Source of the DNA: ZC4RG19 sp036279475 | GTDB taxonomy: Bacteria; Actinomycetota; Acidimicrobiia; Acidimicrobiales; VFJN01 | Length of the DNA stretch: 14,426 nucleotides | Reading direction: 5' to 3' | Assembly (NCBI GenBank): GCA_036279475.1 | Contig: DASUJB010000027.1 | Span: forward strand, 1-14,426 | In this document: piece after piece, positions 7,438 to 14,426 of the stretch | Numbering within the stretch: position 1 is the first letter of the stretch | Layout of the letters: the number at the start of each line of letters is the position of its first letter | Translations under genes and position numbers: made by a program | Notes under the pieces: model-generated | The model's database searches: none | Told to the model about the DNA's origin: nothing | What the model saw: the letters and a program-made list of their open reading frames with translations, nothing else

Positions 7438-8472
7438 TCACGGCCACGTGCCCACCACCGGCAGGCCGGTGGCCTCGGGGAGGCCCAGCGCCAGGTTGGC
7501 GCACTGCACCGCCTGCCCCGACGCCCCCTTGACCAGGTTGTCGAGGGCGGCGAGCGCCACCACCCAGCCGGTGCGGGGGTCGGCCACGGCAGTGACGTGG
7601 GCGGTGTTGGAGCCCAGCGCGGCCTTGGTCGACGGCGAACCCTCGGTCACCACCACGAACGGCTCGCCGGCCCACGCCGTGCGGAGCAGGTCGAGCAGCT
7701 CGGCCGTGGTCGTCGTGCCCGTGGGGCGGGCGTAGCAGGTGGCGAGGATGCCCCGGTTGACGGGGGCGAGGTGCGGCGTGAACAGCACCTGCACCGGTCG
7801 GCCGGCCACGTCGCCCAGGCCCTGCTCGATCTCGGGGGTGTGCCGGTGGGCCAGCAGGCCGTAGGCGGTCAGGTTCTCGTCGACCGTGCAGAAGGCGGTG
7901 GTCGCCGTGGGAGCCCGCCCGGCCCCCGACACGCCGCTGGCGGCGTCGACGACGATGCCGGTGGGCTCGACCAGCCCCGCCCGCAGAAGGGGCGCCAGGG
8001 CCAGCACCGCGGTCGTCACGTAGCACCCGGGGGCGGCCACCAGCTCGGCACCGGCGATGCGGTCGCGGAACAGCTCGGGCAGCCCGTACACGAACGAATC
8101 GAGCAGGTCGGGACAGGTGTGCTCGTCGCCGTACCACGCCGGGTAGAGGGACGGGTCGCGCAGCCGGAAGTCGGCCGCCAGGTCGACGACGTGGCCGACC
8201 CGGCCCACCAGCTGGGGCACGATCCGCTGCGAGGCGCCGTGGGGCAGGCCGAGGAAGACCAAGTCGAGCCCTTCGCACGCGGTCACGTCGGAGCGGGCGA
8301 AGCGGAGGTCGGGGTAGGCGGCGGCCAGGCTGGGGTAGAGGTCGGCGACCCGGGTGCCGGCCTGCGAGTCGCCCGTGGCCACGCGCACGTCGAGGTCGGG
8401 GTGGTGGGCGCACAGGCGCAGCAGCTCGGCGCCCGTGAACCCGGAGGCGCCGATGATGCCCACCGTGGTCAC
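7438..8472 (-). CDS. argC: N-acetyl-gamma-glutamyl-phosphate reductase
   Basis: NADPH-dependent reductase that turns N-acetylglutamyl-5-phosphate into the semialdehyde. With the GTG at 8472-8470 the product has 344 residues, the normal length for the short-type enzyme. It begins with the Rossmann motif TVGIIGASGFTGAELLRL, has the active-site APGCYVTTA with nucleophile Cys150, then FTPHLAPVNRGI, and ends with LVKGASGQAVQCAN. Two in-frame ATGs upstream (8505 and 8499) would add the non-conserved MTMHCCAYDRR and lie inside the ARG-box dyad, so I reject them. No Shine-Dalgarno precedes the GTG; instead a TATGAT -10 element ends 6 nt before it, suggesting a leaderless transcript that starts at or next to the GTG. 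First gene of the arg operon, 97 bp before argJ. Confidence 0.94.
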   Translation of the reverse strand: MTTVGIIGASGFTGAELLRLCAHHPDLDVRVATGDSQAGTRVADLYPSLAAAYPDLRFARSDVTACEGLDLVFLGLPHGASQRIVPQLVGRVGHVVDLAADFRLRDPSLYPAWYGDEHTCPDLLDSFVYGLPELFRDRIAGAELVAAPGCYVTTAVLALAPLLRAGLVEPTGIVVDAASGVSGAGRAPTATTAFCTVDENLTAYGLLAHRHTPEIEQGLGDVAGRPVQVLFTPHLAPVNRGILATCYARPTGTTTTAELLDLLRTAWAGEPFVVVTEGSPSTKAALGSNTAHVTAVADPRTGWVVALAALDNLVKGASGQAVQCANLALGLPEATGLPVVGTWP

Positions 8473-8478
8473 CCGTCG

Positions 8479-8484
8479 ATCATA
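8479..8484 (-). promoter_or_regulatory. Putative -10 element of the argC (arg operon) promoter
   Basis: The minus strand reads TATGAT here (5 of 6 with TATAAT), the only AT-rich stretch for a long way. It is followed by 6 nt and then the argC GTG, so a normally spaced start site would fall on the start codon. Upstream, TTGCAT at 8504-8509 could serve as a weak -35 with a 19-nt spacer. Confidence 0.6.
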
Positions 8485-8492
8485 CGCGCAAC

Positions 8493-8510
8493 AGTGCATA
8501 GTCATGCAAT
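8493..8510 (-). promoter_or_regulatory. Putative ARG box (ArgR operator) before argC
   Basis: The 18 bp contain the dyad TGCAT-N4-ATGCA (8495-8499 and 8504-8508), the same geometry as the classic ARG box TGAAT-N4-ATTCA. I count 12 matches at the 16 specified positions of the E. coli consensus, and the A-to-C and T-to-G changes are symmetric, so the dyad is kept. If transcription starts at the argC GTG, the box spans about -21 to -38, over the -35 region and spacer, as expected for ArgR repression. argR lies in the same operon. Confidence 0.65.
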
Positions 8511-8521
8511 CCGCGGGGAGA

Positions 8522-10552
8522 TCAGCGCACCGGACCGGCCTGCCGCAGCAGGTCGGCCACGGCCGGCAGCATCCACGACGACACCAGCTGCGTCCCCTCC
8601 TCGCTCAGGTGCACGAAGTCGCGCAGCAGGGGGAGCCCGGGGTGGAGCCGGCCGAGCTCGGCGACCTTGCCGTGCAGGTCGAGCTCGAGGGTGCCGGGCC
8701 GGTCGGTGGCGACGCGGTGGTAGGACCGGTTGCGGCAGGCGGTCAGGAGGTTCGAGTCGCTCCTCATCACCTCGACGTCGGGGCTCGAGGCCAGGACGAC
8801 GCGGGCGCCGGTGGCCGCCAGGGCGGCCACGTCCTCGCCCAGCTCGTGGACGAAGAGCTCGTCGAAGGCCGGGTCGCAGTCGGTGACCCACTGGCCGTCG
8901 ACCCACTGCTCACCCAGCCCACCGGCGTTGGCCAGGTAGACCACGACCACGTCGGCCCCCATGCGGCGGGCATCGGCCGCCCACGTCCGCCGGCGCCGCT
9001 CGTGGCACGGCCGGCGTCCCACCACGTCGCCCGTCGGGTACCGGACCTGGCTGCTCACGATCACCGGCGAGCAGTCGAGGATGGACGACGTGCCGATCGC
9101 CCATGCCCCGCCCGTGCGCCGGGCCTCCTCGGCCAGGGCCGGCACCAGGAACATGGGTCCGCTGTCCCCCACCACCAGCAACCGGGTGGCCCCGGGGGGC
9201 ACGTCGGTGGGCAGGGACCGCAGCGGCCGCTCGCCCCCACCGGCGTCCACGGTGCCCACCGAGGTGGCGGCGACGTCGGTCCCACCACCCCCCGGTCCCC
9301 GGGTGACGGCCACGAGCGCCACCGCCACCACCGCCACCACGGCGGCGACGGCAGCGCCCCCCCGCAGGCCCGGCAGCGCCCCCCGCCGCACCGGTCCCTC
9401 CACCAGCCGGGCCGACAGCAGGGCCAGGCCCAGCGTCACGGCCACGCAGGCCACGTCGGTGGCGAGCCGCCCGGCGCCGAGCCGCTCGGGCGTGAGGTAC
9501 ACGATCACCGGCCAGTGCCAGAGGTACACGCCGTAGCTGATCGTGCCCAGCCGGGCCAGCGGCCGCCACGACAGGCCCCGGGCCACGACGCCCGGCGGCC
9601 CGCCGGTCACCCCGGCCACCACCACCAGCGACGCCAGCGCGAACAGCACCAGCCCTCCGCGGTAGTAGGCGCCCGTCCGGCCGTCGACCACGACGCACGC
9701 CGCTCCCATCGCCGCCAGGGCCAGCGCCGCGGCGGCGTCGCGCCGGGCCGGCGGGGGCTCCGCCCGCCGGTTCCGCCCGGCCGTGGCCGCGGCCAGGGCG
9801 GCGCCGAGGAGGATGGGGCCGAGGCGGGTGTCGGTCGCGAAGTAGGCCCGGTTGGTGTCGACGGGCGACCACAGCACCGCCAGGGCCACGAACGACGCCG
9901 CGGCACCGGCCACCGCCACCGCTGCCACCCGCCGGGCACCGGGGGGGCGCCCCCCCGGCCCGGCCGGGCCGACGTCACCCCCGCCCCCGGCGCCCCCGGG
10001 GACCGGCCGCCACCGGCCCCGGCCGGCGGCGAGCACGCCCGCCACCATGAGCGGCCATGCCAGGTAGAACTGCTCCTCGATGGCCAGGCTCCACGTGTGG
10101 TCGAGGGGCGAGGGCTGGGTGAAGATGTCCCAGTACGAGACCTCGGCCACCATGCGGTGCCAGTTGGCCACGTAGCCGAGCGTGGCCAAGGCGTCGCCCC
10201 GGAAGCGGGGACGCACCGCGGCGTCGCTGAGGGTCGCCAGCAGCACCGCCACCCCGGCCAGCAGCGCCAGCAGCGCCGGCAGGAGGCGCCGGGCCCGCCG
10301 GGCCCAGAACGCTCCCAGGTCGACGCGGCCGCGCCCCTGGTGCTCGACCAGCAGCAGCGAGGTGATGAGGAAGCCGGACAGGACGAAGAAGAGGTCGACG
10401 CCCAGGAAGCCACCCTGCAGGCGGTCGAGGTGGAACGCCACCACGACCAGCACGGCGAGCCCCCTCAGCCCGTCGAGCGCCGGCTCGTGGGCCAGGCGGG
10501 GGACGGCCGGCCCGCCGGGAGCCGCCTCCCGGCGGCGGTCCGGCCCGGTCAC
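8522..10552 (-). CDS. Membrane O-acyltransferase (acyltransferase-3/OafA type) with C-terminal SGNH domain
   Basis: Members of this family move acyl groups, often acetyl, onto cell-surface glycans; the substrate here is unknown. From the GTG at 10552 the product has 676 residues. Residues about 24-380 are the multi-pass acyltransferase-3 domain: ALDGLRGLAVLVVVAFH carries the conserved Arg30 and His41, then GGFLGVDLFFVLSGFLIT (47-64), DHTWSLAIEEQFYLAWPL and SYGVYLWHWPVIVYLT. After a last hydrophobic helix (AAVAAVVAVVAVALVAV) comes an exported SGNH-like domain with GDS (Ser464) and DFVH (Asp645, His648), which fits the esterase/transferase triad. A Gly/Pro-rich loop near residues 178-208 is unusual. 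The open frame extends upstream into pheT, so the start is uncertain; a GTG at 10666 is an alternative. It interrupts the pheT-argC neighbourhood and stops 49 bp before argC. Confidence 0.88.
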   Translation of the reverse strand: MTGPDRRREAAPGGPAVPRLAHEPALDGLRGLAVLVVVAFHLDRLQGGFLGVDLFFVLSGFLITSLLLVEHQGRGRVDLGAFWARRARRLLPALLALLAGVAVLLATLSDAAVRPRFRGDALATLGYVANWHRMVAEVSYWDIFTQPSPLDHTWSLAIEEQFYLAWPLMVAGVLAAGRGRWRPVPGGAGGGGDVGPAGPGGRPPGARRVAAVAVAGAAASFVALAVLWSPVDTNRAYFATDTRLGPILLGAALAAATAGRNRRAEPPPARRDAAAALALAAMGAACVVVDGRTGAYYRGGLVLFALASLVVVAGVTGGPPGVVARGLSWRPLARLGTISYGVYLWHWPVIVYLTPERLGAGRLATDVACVAVTLGLALLSARLVEGPVRRGALPGLRGGAAVAAVVAVVAVALVAVTRGPGGGGTDVAATSVGTVDAGGGERPLRSLPTDVPPGATRLLVVGDSGPMFLVPALAEEARRTGGAWAIGTSSILDCSPVIVSSQVRYPTGDVVGRRPCHERRRRTWAADARRMGADVVVVYLANAGGLGEQWVDGQWVTDCDPAFDELFVHELGEDVAALAATGARVVLASSPDVEVMRSDSNLLTACRNRSYHRVATDRPGTLELDLHGKVAELGRLHPGLPLLRDFVHLSEEGTQLVSSWMLPAVADLLRQAGPVR
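9939..9971. repeat. Overlapping GC palindromes inside the acyltransferase gene
   Basis: A perfect 20-bp palindrome (9939-9958; runs of seven G and seven C around a CG centre) overlaps a perfect 16-bp palindrome (9956-9971). They lie in the codons for the Gly/Pro-rich cytoplasmic or extracellular loop of the acyltransferase (about residues 194-205). The structure is real in the sequence, but a function is not shown; slippage-prone expansion within a tolerant loop is a simple explanation. Confidence 0.5.
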
Positions 10553-10734
10553 GGCGGGCGGCGGGTGACCGCCGGCCGGGGGCGCGCCGCGACCCCGGCC
10601 GTCCCGCCCACCACGGTCGCCGCCATCGGGCGACCGTCGCGAGCCGCTCCCCAGCAGCAGCGCCACGCCGGCATGTTGGCACACGCCCCCGGCACCGGCG
10701 CGACCCCCGGCTCCCCGACGGGTGGGGGCGCCTC
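10553..10734. other. 182-bp spacer between pheT and the acyltransferase gene
   Basis: No coding region is supported here. There are short GC-rich inverted repeats just after the pheT stop (for example CCCC and GGGG flanking ACCCGTC at about 10714-10728), but no stem with a U-run. A poor -10-like CAACAT, 6 nt before an in-frame GTG at 10666, is the only promoter candidate I could see. Confidence 0.4.
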
Positions 10735-13101
10735 TCAGCCCCGCAAGCTGGCCGGGAGCGAGCCCTCGACGGCGGCGATGCACCGCCGCCGCACCGCGGC
10801 GACCTCGTCGTCGGTGAGCGTGTGGTCGGGGGCGTCGAGCCGCAGCCGGTAGGCCAGGCTGCGGCGCCCGGCCGGGATCCCCGGGCCCCGGTAGACGTCG
10901 AACAGGCCGATCGACGCCAACCGCTCGTCGGCGGCGGCGACGATGGCGGCCTCCACCGCCGACGCCGGCACGTCCTCGTCGACCTCGAAGGCCAGGTCGA
11001 CGTCGGACGAGGGGTACACGCTGACCGGCCGGAAGGCGTGGGGGTCGCGCGGCAGGGCGTCGGCGGCGTCGAGGTCCAGCTCGACCCATCCCACCCGCTC
11101 CCCGATGCCGTGGGCCTCGAGGACCTGGGGGTCGAGCTCGCCGACGGCACCGACCGCGGCGCCGGCGCCGGCCACCAGGCGGGCGGAGCGGGTGGGGTGG
11201 AGGCCCGGCACCGGGCCGTTCACGACGGAGACGCCGCGCAGCCCGAGCAGCTCGGCCACCGCCCACCACTCGCGCACGGCGGCCGGGGCGTCGCTCCCCC
11301 CCAGCACCACCCCGAGCTGCTGGCGCTCGTCGGGCAGCGGTGGGGCCTCACCGTCGGCGACCGGCCGGCGGAAGACGTGCCCGACCTCCCACAGGCCCAC
11401 CCCCGTGTTGCGCCGGGCCGCGTTGGTGGCCAGGGCCTTCACCAGGCCGGGCAGGAGCGAGGTGCGCAGGATCGACTCCTCGGCCACCAGGGGGTTGGCG
11501 ATCTCTATGCCGTCACCGGGCAGCCCGCACCGCTCCAGGTCCCCCGGGGCCAGGAACGGGAGCGGCATCGCCTCGGACAGCCCCCGGCTCGTCAGCAGGT
11601 CGCCCAGCCGCCGCCGCTCCCGCTGGCGAGCCGTCAGCCGGGCCGCCCGGGGCGACGAGGGCAGGCGGCGGCCGATCGCCGCGTACCCGTACAGCCGGGC
11701 CACCTCCTCCACCACGTCAATCTCGGTCGACGAGTCGTAGCGCCAGGAGGGGATGGTCACCTCGGTGTCCTCGCCGACGACCGTGGCGGCGAAGCCGATG
11801 GGGGCCAGCAGCCCGGCGATGCGCCGGGCGTCGAGGTCCGTGCCCAGCAGCCGGTTGAGGCGTGCCGTTCGCACCCGCACGGGCCGGCGCTCGGGCAGCT
11901 GCCCCCGCACGTCGACCGCGCCGTCCTCGAGGCGAGCACCGGAGGGGGCCAGGAGCTCGGCGAAGCGGCGGTGGGCCAGGTCGATCACCTCGGGGTCGGT
12001 GCCCTTCTCGAAGCGAGCCGACGCCTCGGAGCGCAACCGCAGGCGCCGGGACGTCCTGGCCACCGAGATGGGGAGGAACCAGGCCATCTCCACCACGACC
12101 TCGGTGGTCGTGGCGTCGATCTCCGTGTCGGCGCCGCCCATCACCCCGGCGATGCCCACGGCCCGATCGTCGCCGTCACAGATCAGCAGGTCGTCGGGGG
12201 TGAGGGTGCGCTCGACGCCATCGAGGGTCACCAGCGCTTCGCCCATCCGGGCCCGGCGGACCCGGAAGCCGCCGCCACCCAGCTTGGCCAGGTCGTAGGG
12301 GTGGTTGGGCTGGCCCAGCTCGAGCATCACGTAGTTGGAGGCGTCGACGACCGAGTTGATGGGCCGCATGCCCAGCAGCGTGAGGCGCCGGGCCACGGAG
12401 GGGTCCGACGGCCCCACCGCCACCCCCCCGACCACCCGGGCCGTGAACCGGCCGCACAGGTCGGGCGCCTCCACCTCGACCGTCACCGACCGGACGCGGT
12501 CCGGGGCCGTCGTGGCCACCAGCGGCTCGGGCAGGGAGAAGGGCACCCCCGACCGGGCCGCCAGGTCGCGCGCCACCCCGGCGACCGACATGGCGTCCGG
12601 CCGGTTGGGGTTGATCTCCAGGTCATAGAGGACATCCCGCCCGATCCCCATCGCCTCGGCCACCGGCGCCCCCACCGGGAGGTCACGGGGCAGGATCTGG
12701 ATGCCGGCGTGGTCCCCGCCCAGGCCCAGCTCCCGGGCCGAGCACAGCATGCCGTCGGACCACTCCCCCCGCATCCTCCGGCGGCCGATCTCCGTGCCGT
12801 CGGGCAGGGTGGCACCCACGGTCGCCAGGGGCACCAGGTCGCCGGGCGCCATGTTGAACGCCCCGCAGACGACCTGCAGAGCTCGGCCGTCCCCGGCGTC
12901 CACCTCGACCAGCTGGATCCTGTCGGCGTCGGGGTGGGGCCGGGTGGCCAGCACCCGGGCCACGACCACGCCCTCGAGGCCCTCCCCGATGACCTGCAGG
13001 TGCTCGACCGCCATGCCGAGGTCGCTCATCTCCTCCCCGAGCGCGACCGGGTCGCCCTCCAGGGGGGCGAAGTCACGGAGCCAGGACAGGAGTACCTTCA
13101 T
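10735..13101 (-). CDS. pheT: Phenylalanyl-tRNA synthetase beta subunit
   Basis: Large subunit of the cytosolic alpha2beta2 enzyme that charges tRNA-Phe; it binds tRNA and edits mis-charged Tyr. The 788-residue product is of bacterial length. Domains in order: the N-terminal MKVLLSWLRDF; an EMAP-like tRNA-binding OB fold (about 40-150, with HPDADRIQLVEVD and VVCGAFNM); the B3/B4 editing region (about 205-380, including NRPDAMSVAGVARDLA and the GVMGG segment); B5 (about 390-470); the catalytic-like core with ARLYGYAAI and NPL.AEESILRTSLLPGL; and a C-terminal ferredoxin-like anticodon-binding domain beginning FRPVSVYPSSDVDLAFEVD near residue 695. The ATG at 13101-13099 gives the conserved start and has GAGGG about 6 nt upstream; the frame is open farther upstream inside pheS, but that part has no similarity to the family. 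It lies 31 bp after pheS. Confidence 0.97.
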   Translation of the reverse strand: MKVLLSWLRDFAPLEGDPVALGEEMSDLGMAVEHLQVIGEGLEGVVVARVLATRPHPDADRIQLVEVDAGDGRALQVVCGAFNMAPGDLVPLATVGATLPDGTEIGRRRMRGEWSDGMLCSARELGLGGDHAGIQILPRDLPVGAPVAEAMGIGRDVLYDLEINPNRPDAMSVAGVARDLAARSGVPFSLPEPLVATTAPDRVRSVTVEVEAPDLCGRFTARVVGGVAVGPSDPSVARRLTLLGMRPINSVVDASNYVMLELGQPNHPYDLAKLGGGGFRVRRARMGEALVTLDGVERTLTPDDLLICDGDDRAVGIAGVMGGADTEIDATTTEVVVEMAWFLPISVARTSRRLRLRSEASARFEKGTDPEVIDLAHRRFAELLAPSGARLEDGAVDVRGQLPERRPVRVRTARLNRLLGTDLDARRIAGLLAPIGFAATVVGEDTEVTIPSWRYDSSTEIDVVEEVARLYGYAAIGRRLPSSPRAARLTARQRERRRLGDLLTSRGLSEAMPLPFLAPGDLERCGLPGDGIEIANPLVAEESILRTSLLPGLVKALATNAARRNTGVGLWEVGHVFRRPVADGEAPPLPDERQQLGVVLGGSDAPAAVREWWAVAELLGLRGVSVVNGPVPGLHPTRSARLVAGAGAAVGAVGELDPQVLEAHGIGERVGWVELDLDAADALPRDPHAFRPVSVYPSSDVDLAFEVDEDVPASAVEAAIVAAADERLASIGLFDVYRGPGIPAGRRSLAYRLRLDAPDHTLTDDEVAAVRRRCIAAVEGSLPASLRG

Positions 13102-13132
13102 CGGTGCCCTCGGGTCGTCGCCACGACCGCGC

Positions 13133-14167
13133 CTAGAACTGGCGCAGGAAGCGGATGTCGTTGGTGAAGAGGTCGCGCAGGTCGTCGACGCCGTGGCGGG
13201 CCGCGGCCAGGCGGTCGATGCCGAACCCGAAGGCGAAGCCCTGCCACTCGTCCGGGTCGTGGCCACAGTTGCGCAGCACGTTGGGGTGGACCATGCCGCA
13301 CCCGCCCAGCTCCAGCCACGTGCCGTCGGGCCGCCGGATGTCGAACTCGGCGGACGGCTCGGTGAAGGGGAAGTACGAGGCCCGCAGGCGCGACGTGAAG
13401 TCGCCGCCGAAGTAGGCCTTGGTGAAGGCGTCGATGGTGCCGGCCAGGTGGGCGAAGGTGATGTCGCGGTCGACCACCAGGCCCTCGATCTGGTGGAACA
13501 CCGGCATGTGGGTGGCGTCGGCCGTGTCCGAGCGGAACACCCGTCCGGGCATGATCGAGTAGTAGGGCGGCGGCTCGCTGCTCATCACCCGTACCTGGAC
13601 CGGCGAGGTGTGGGTCCGCAGCAGCGTCGACCCCGGCGGGCCGTAGCGGACGTACAGGGTGTCGTACTCGTCCCGGGCCGGGTGGTCGGGCGGGAAGTTC
13701 AAGGCGCCGAAGTTGTGCCAGTCGGTCTCGACCTCCGGCCCCTCGACCACGGTGAACCCCATGCCCACGAAGAGGTCCTCGAGCTCGCGCATCGCCTGCG
13801 TGACCGGGTGGAGGTGGCCGATCCCCGCTCCCGGCAGCACCTCCGTCAGATCCAGCCGCTCGGCCTCGAGGCGGGCGGCGCGTGCCGCGGCCTCCAGCGA
13901 CGCCCGGCGCTCGGCCACGGCCACCTGCACGGCCTCGACCGCGGCGTGCAGCAACTTGCCGACGGTGCGACGTCCCTCGTCGTCGAGGCCCCCCAGACGC
14001 CGGCGGACCGCCGTGAGCGCCGATCGCTTCCCCAGCACGCCGACCTCGACGGCCCGCAGCTCGTCGAGGGTGGTGGCCGCGGCCACGCCCTCCCGGGCCG
14101 CGTCCTCGAGCCGGCCGATCTCGGCGGCCAGGTCGTCGCTGCTGGTGGGGGTGGCCGATCCGCTCAT
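13133..14167 (-). CDS. pheS: Phenylalanyl-tRNA synthetase alpha subunit
   Basis: Catalytic subunit of phenylalanyl-tRNA synthetase (class II). The 344-residue product has an N-terminal coiled-coil tRNA-binding arm (about residues 10-100), a linker LPGAGIGHLHPVTQAM, motif 1 around MGFTVVEGPEVETDWHNF, motif 2 as GRVFRSDTADATHMPVFHQIEGL, and motif 3 as GFAFGFGIDRLAAARHG near residue 310, ending with LFTNDIRFLRQF. The ATG at 14167-14165 overlaps the stop of the upstream methyltransferase gene as ATGA, so translational coupling is likely. A GTG four codons upstream (VHHE-M) is an alternative start preceded by AGGG. No leader-peptide attenuator can be seen because the upstream gene runs straight into it. 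Confidence 0.97.
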   Translation of the reverse strand: MSGSATPTSSDDLAAEIGRLEDAAREGVAAATTLDELRAVEVGVLGKRSALTAVRRRLGGLDDEGRRTVGKLLHAAVEAVQVAVAERRASLEAAARAARLEAERLDLTEVLPGAGIGHLHPVTQAMRELEDLFVGMGFTVVEGPEVETDWHNFGALNFPPDHPARDEYDTLYVRYGPPGSTLLRTHTSPVQVRVMSSEPPPYYSIMPGRVFRSDTADATHMPVFHQIEGLVVDRDITFAHLAGTIDAFTKAYFGGDFTSRLRASYFPFTEPSAEFDIRRPDGTWLELGGCGMVHPNVLRNCGHDPDEWQGFAFGFGIDRLAAARHGVDDLRDLFTNDIRFLRQF

Positions 14168-14426
14168 CTCGTGGTGCACCCTGCCGCCCGTGGTGCCGGC
14201 GCGTCCAGTCGGTTCGCCGGCCGGGCGCCGCCGCCGTGCCGCCGGCGGCGCAGCGCCTCGAAGCACAGCACCGTCCCCGCCATGGCGACGTTCAGCGACT
14301 CGGTCGGCCCCTCCATGGGGATGGTGACGAGGACGTCGGCCGCCTCGACCAGCTCGGGGAGCAGCCCGTGGGCCTCGCTCCCCAGCACCAGGGCGCTGGG
14401 CTGCTCGAGGGTGGCCTCGTCGTAGG
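14164..14426 (-). CDS. SpoU/TrmH-family RNA 2'-O-methyltransferase (partial, 5' end outside window)
   Basis: Only the last 86 residues and the stop are visible. They hold the C-terminal part of the SPOUT knot: LVLGSEAHGL (motif 2, S-adenosylmethionine site) and IPMEGPTESLNVAMAGTVLCFEALRRRR (motif 3, with the Ser-Leu-Asn of the knot), then a short Arg/Ala/Pro-rich tail. The family methylates ribose 2'-hydroxyls of rRNA or tRNA. In actinobacteria a gene of this type lies between rplT and pheS (annotated as 23S rRNA methyltransferase, tsnR in Mycobacterium), so this is probably the same gene, but the target base cannot be told from the fragment. Its stop overlaps the pheS start by 4 bp (ATGA). 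Confidence 0.9.
   Translation of the reverse strand, partial: YDEATLEQPSALVLGSEAHGLLPELVEAADVLVTIPMEGPTESLNVAMAGTVLCFEALRRRRHGGGARPANRLDAPAPRAAGCTTR

Noticed and set aside
8473..8505. ATG starts at 8505 or 8499 for argC
   Set aside because: They add a non-conserved 9-11 residue extension, have no ribosome-binding site, and lie inside the operator/promoter elements.
10664..10684. CAACAT followed 6 nt later by GTG, as a possible leaderless promoter for the acyltransferase gene
   Set aside because: It lacks the first T of the -10 consensus (3 of 6 matches), has no -35, and the resulting N-terminus is Gly/Arg-rich and unlike the family. Kept only as an alternative start.
10700..10734. Possible intrinsic terminator after pheT
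   Set aside because: Only short, imperfect GC stems without a U-run are present; not distinguishable from background at this base composition.
10553..11269. A longer acyltransferase reading beginning inside pheT
   Set aside because: The extra residues are out of frame with pheT, rich in Arg/Gly/Pro, and show no family similarity; the conserved domain begins shortly after the GTG at 10552.
1..14426. Search for CRISPR repeats, tRNA/rRNA genes, transposases, integrases and toxin-antitoxin or defence genes
   Set aside because: Nothing of these kinds was seen by reading; apart from the acyltransferase gene the window is a standard core-metabolism neighbourhood.

Overview
The window is a very GC-rich (by eye well above 70%) stretch of bacterial chromosome in which every gene I can support lies on the minus strand. 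In transcription order, right to left, the genes are: the 3' end of a SpoU/TrmH-family RNA methyltransferase, pheS, pheT, a membrane acyltransferase with a C-terminal SGNH domain, then argC-argJ-argB-argD-argF-argR-argG-argH, with argH running off the left edge. The order methyltransferase-pheS-pheT followed by argCJBDFRGH is the classic actinobacterial arrangement (Streptomyces, Mycobacterium). With the high GC, frequent GTG starts and GC-ending codons, it points to an Actinomycetota chromosome, possibly a deep or uncultured lineage. The sequence does not fix the genus.

Region 14426-10735 is the translation block: the methyltransferase and pheS overlap by 4 bp (ATGA), and pheS and pheT are 31 bp apart. 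PheS and PheT form the alpha2beta2 phenylalanyl-tRNA synthetase. Region 10734-8522 holds a 182-bp spacer and one accessory gene, an OafA-type integral-membrane O-acyltransferase fused to an SGNH esterase-like domain. It lies in the same direction between pheT and argC and has no obvious link to either neighbour.

Region 8521-1 is a nearly complete arginine pathway. ArgJ recycles the acetyl group from N-acetylornithine to glutamate. ArgB, ArgC and ArgD turn N-acetylglutamate into N-acetylornithine. ArgF, ArgG and ArgH convert ornithine to citrulline, argininosuccinate and arginine. ArgR is the arginine-dependent repressor. Genes J-B-D-F-R are joined by four successive 4-bp stop/start overlaps, which suggests tight translational coupling. 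The 49-bp argC upstream region carries a convincing ARG-box dyad, placed over the -35/spacer region of a promoter whose -10 element (TATGAT) ends 6 nt before a GTG. This suggests a leaderless argC mRNA repressed by ArgR. The argR-argG spacer has two GC-rich hairpins, one a perfect 11-bp stem just after argR, and the argC-argJ spacer has a 14-bp palindrome. These may tune expression of segments of the operon.

I see no CRISPR array, RNA gene, insertion sequence or integrase, and no clear new defence or mobile system. The long plus-strand open frames are the antisense shadows expected at this GC content. The points most worth following up are the argC promoter architecture, the inserted acyltransferase gene, the argR-argG hairpins, and active-site sequence variants in ArgF and ArgH.
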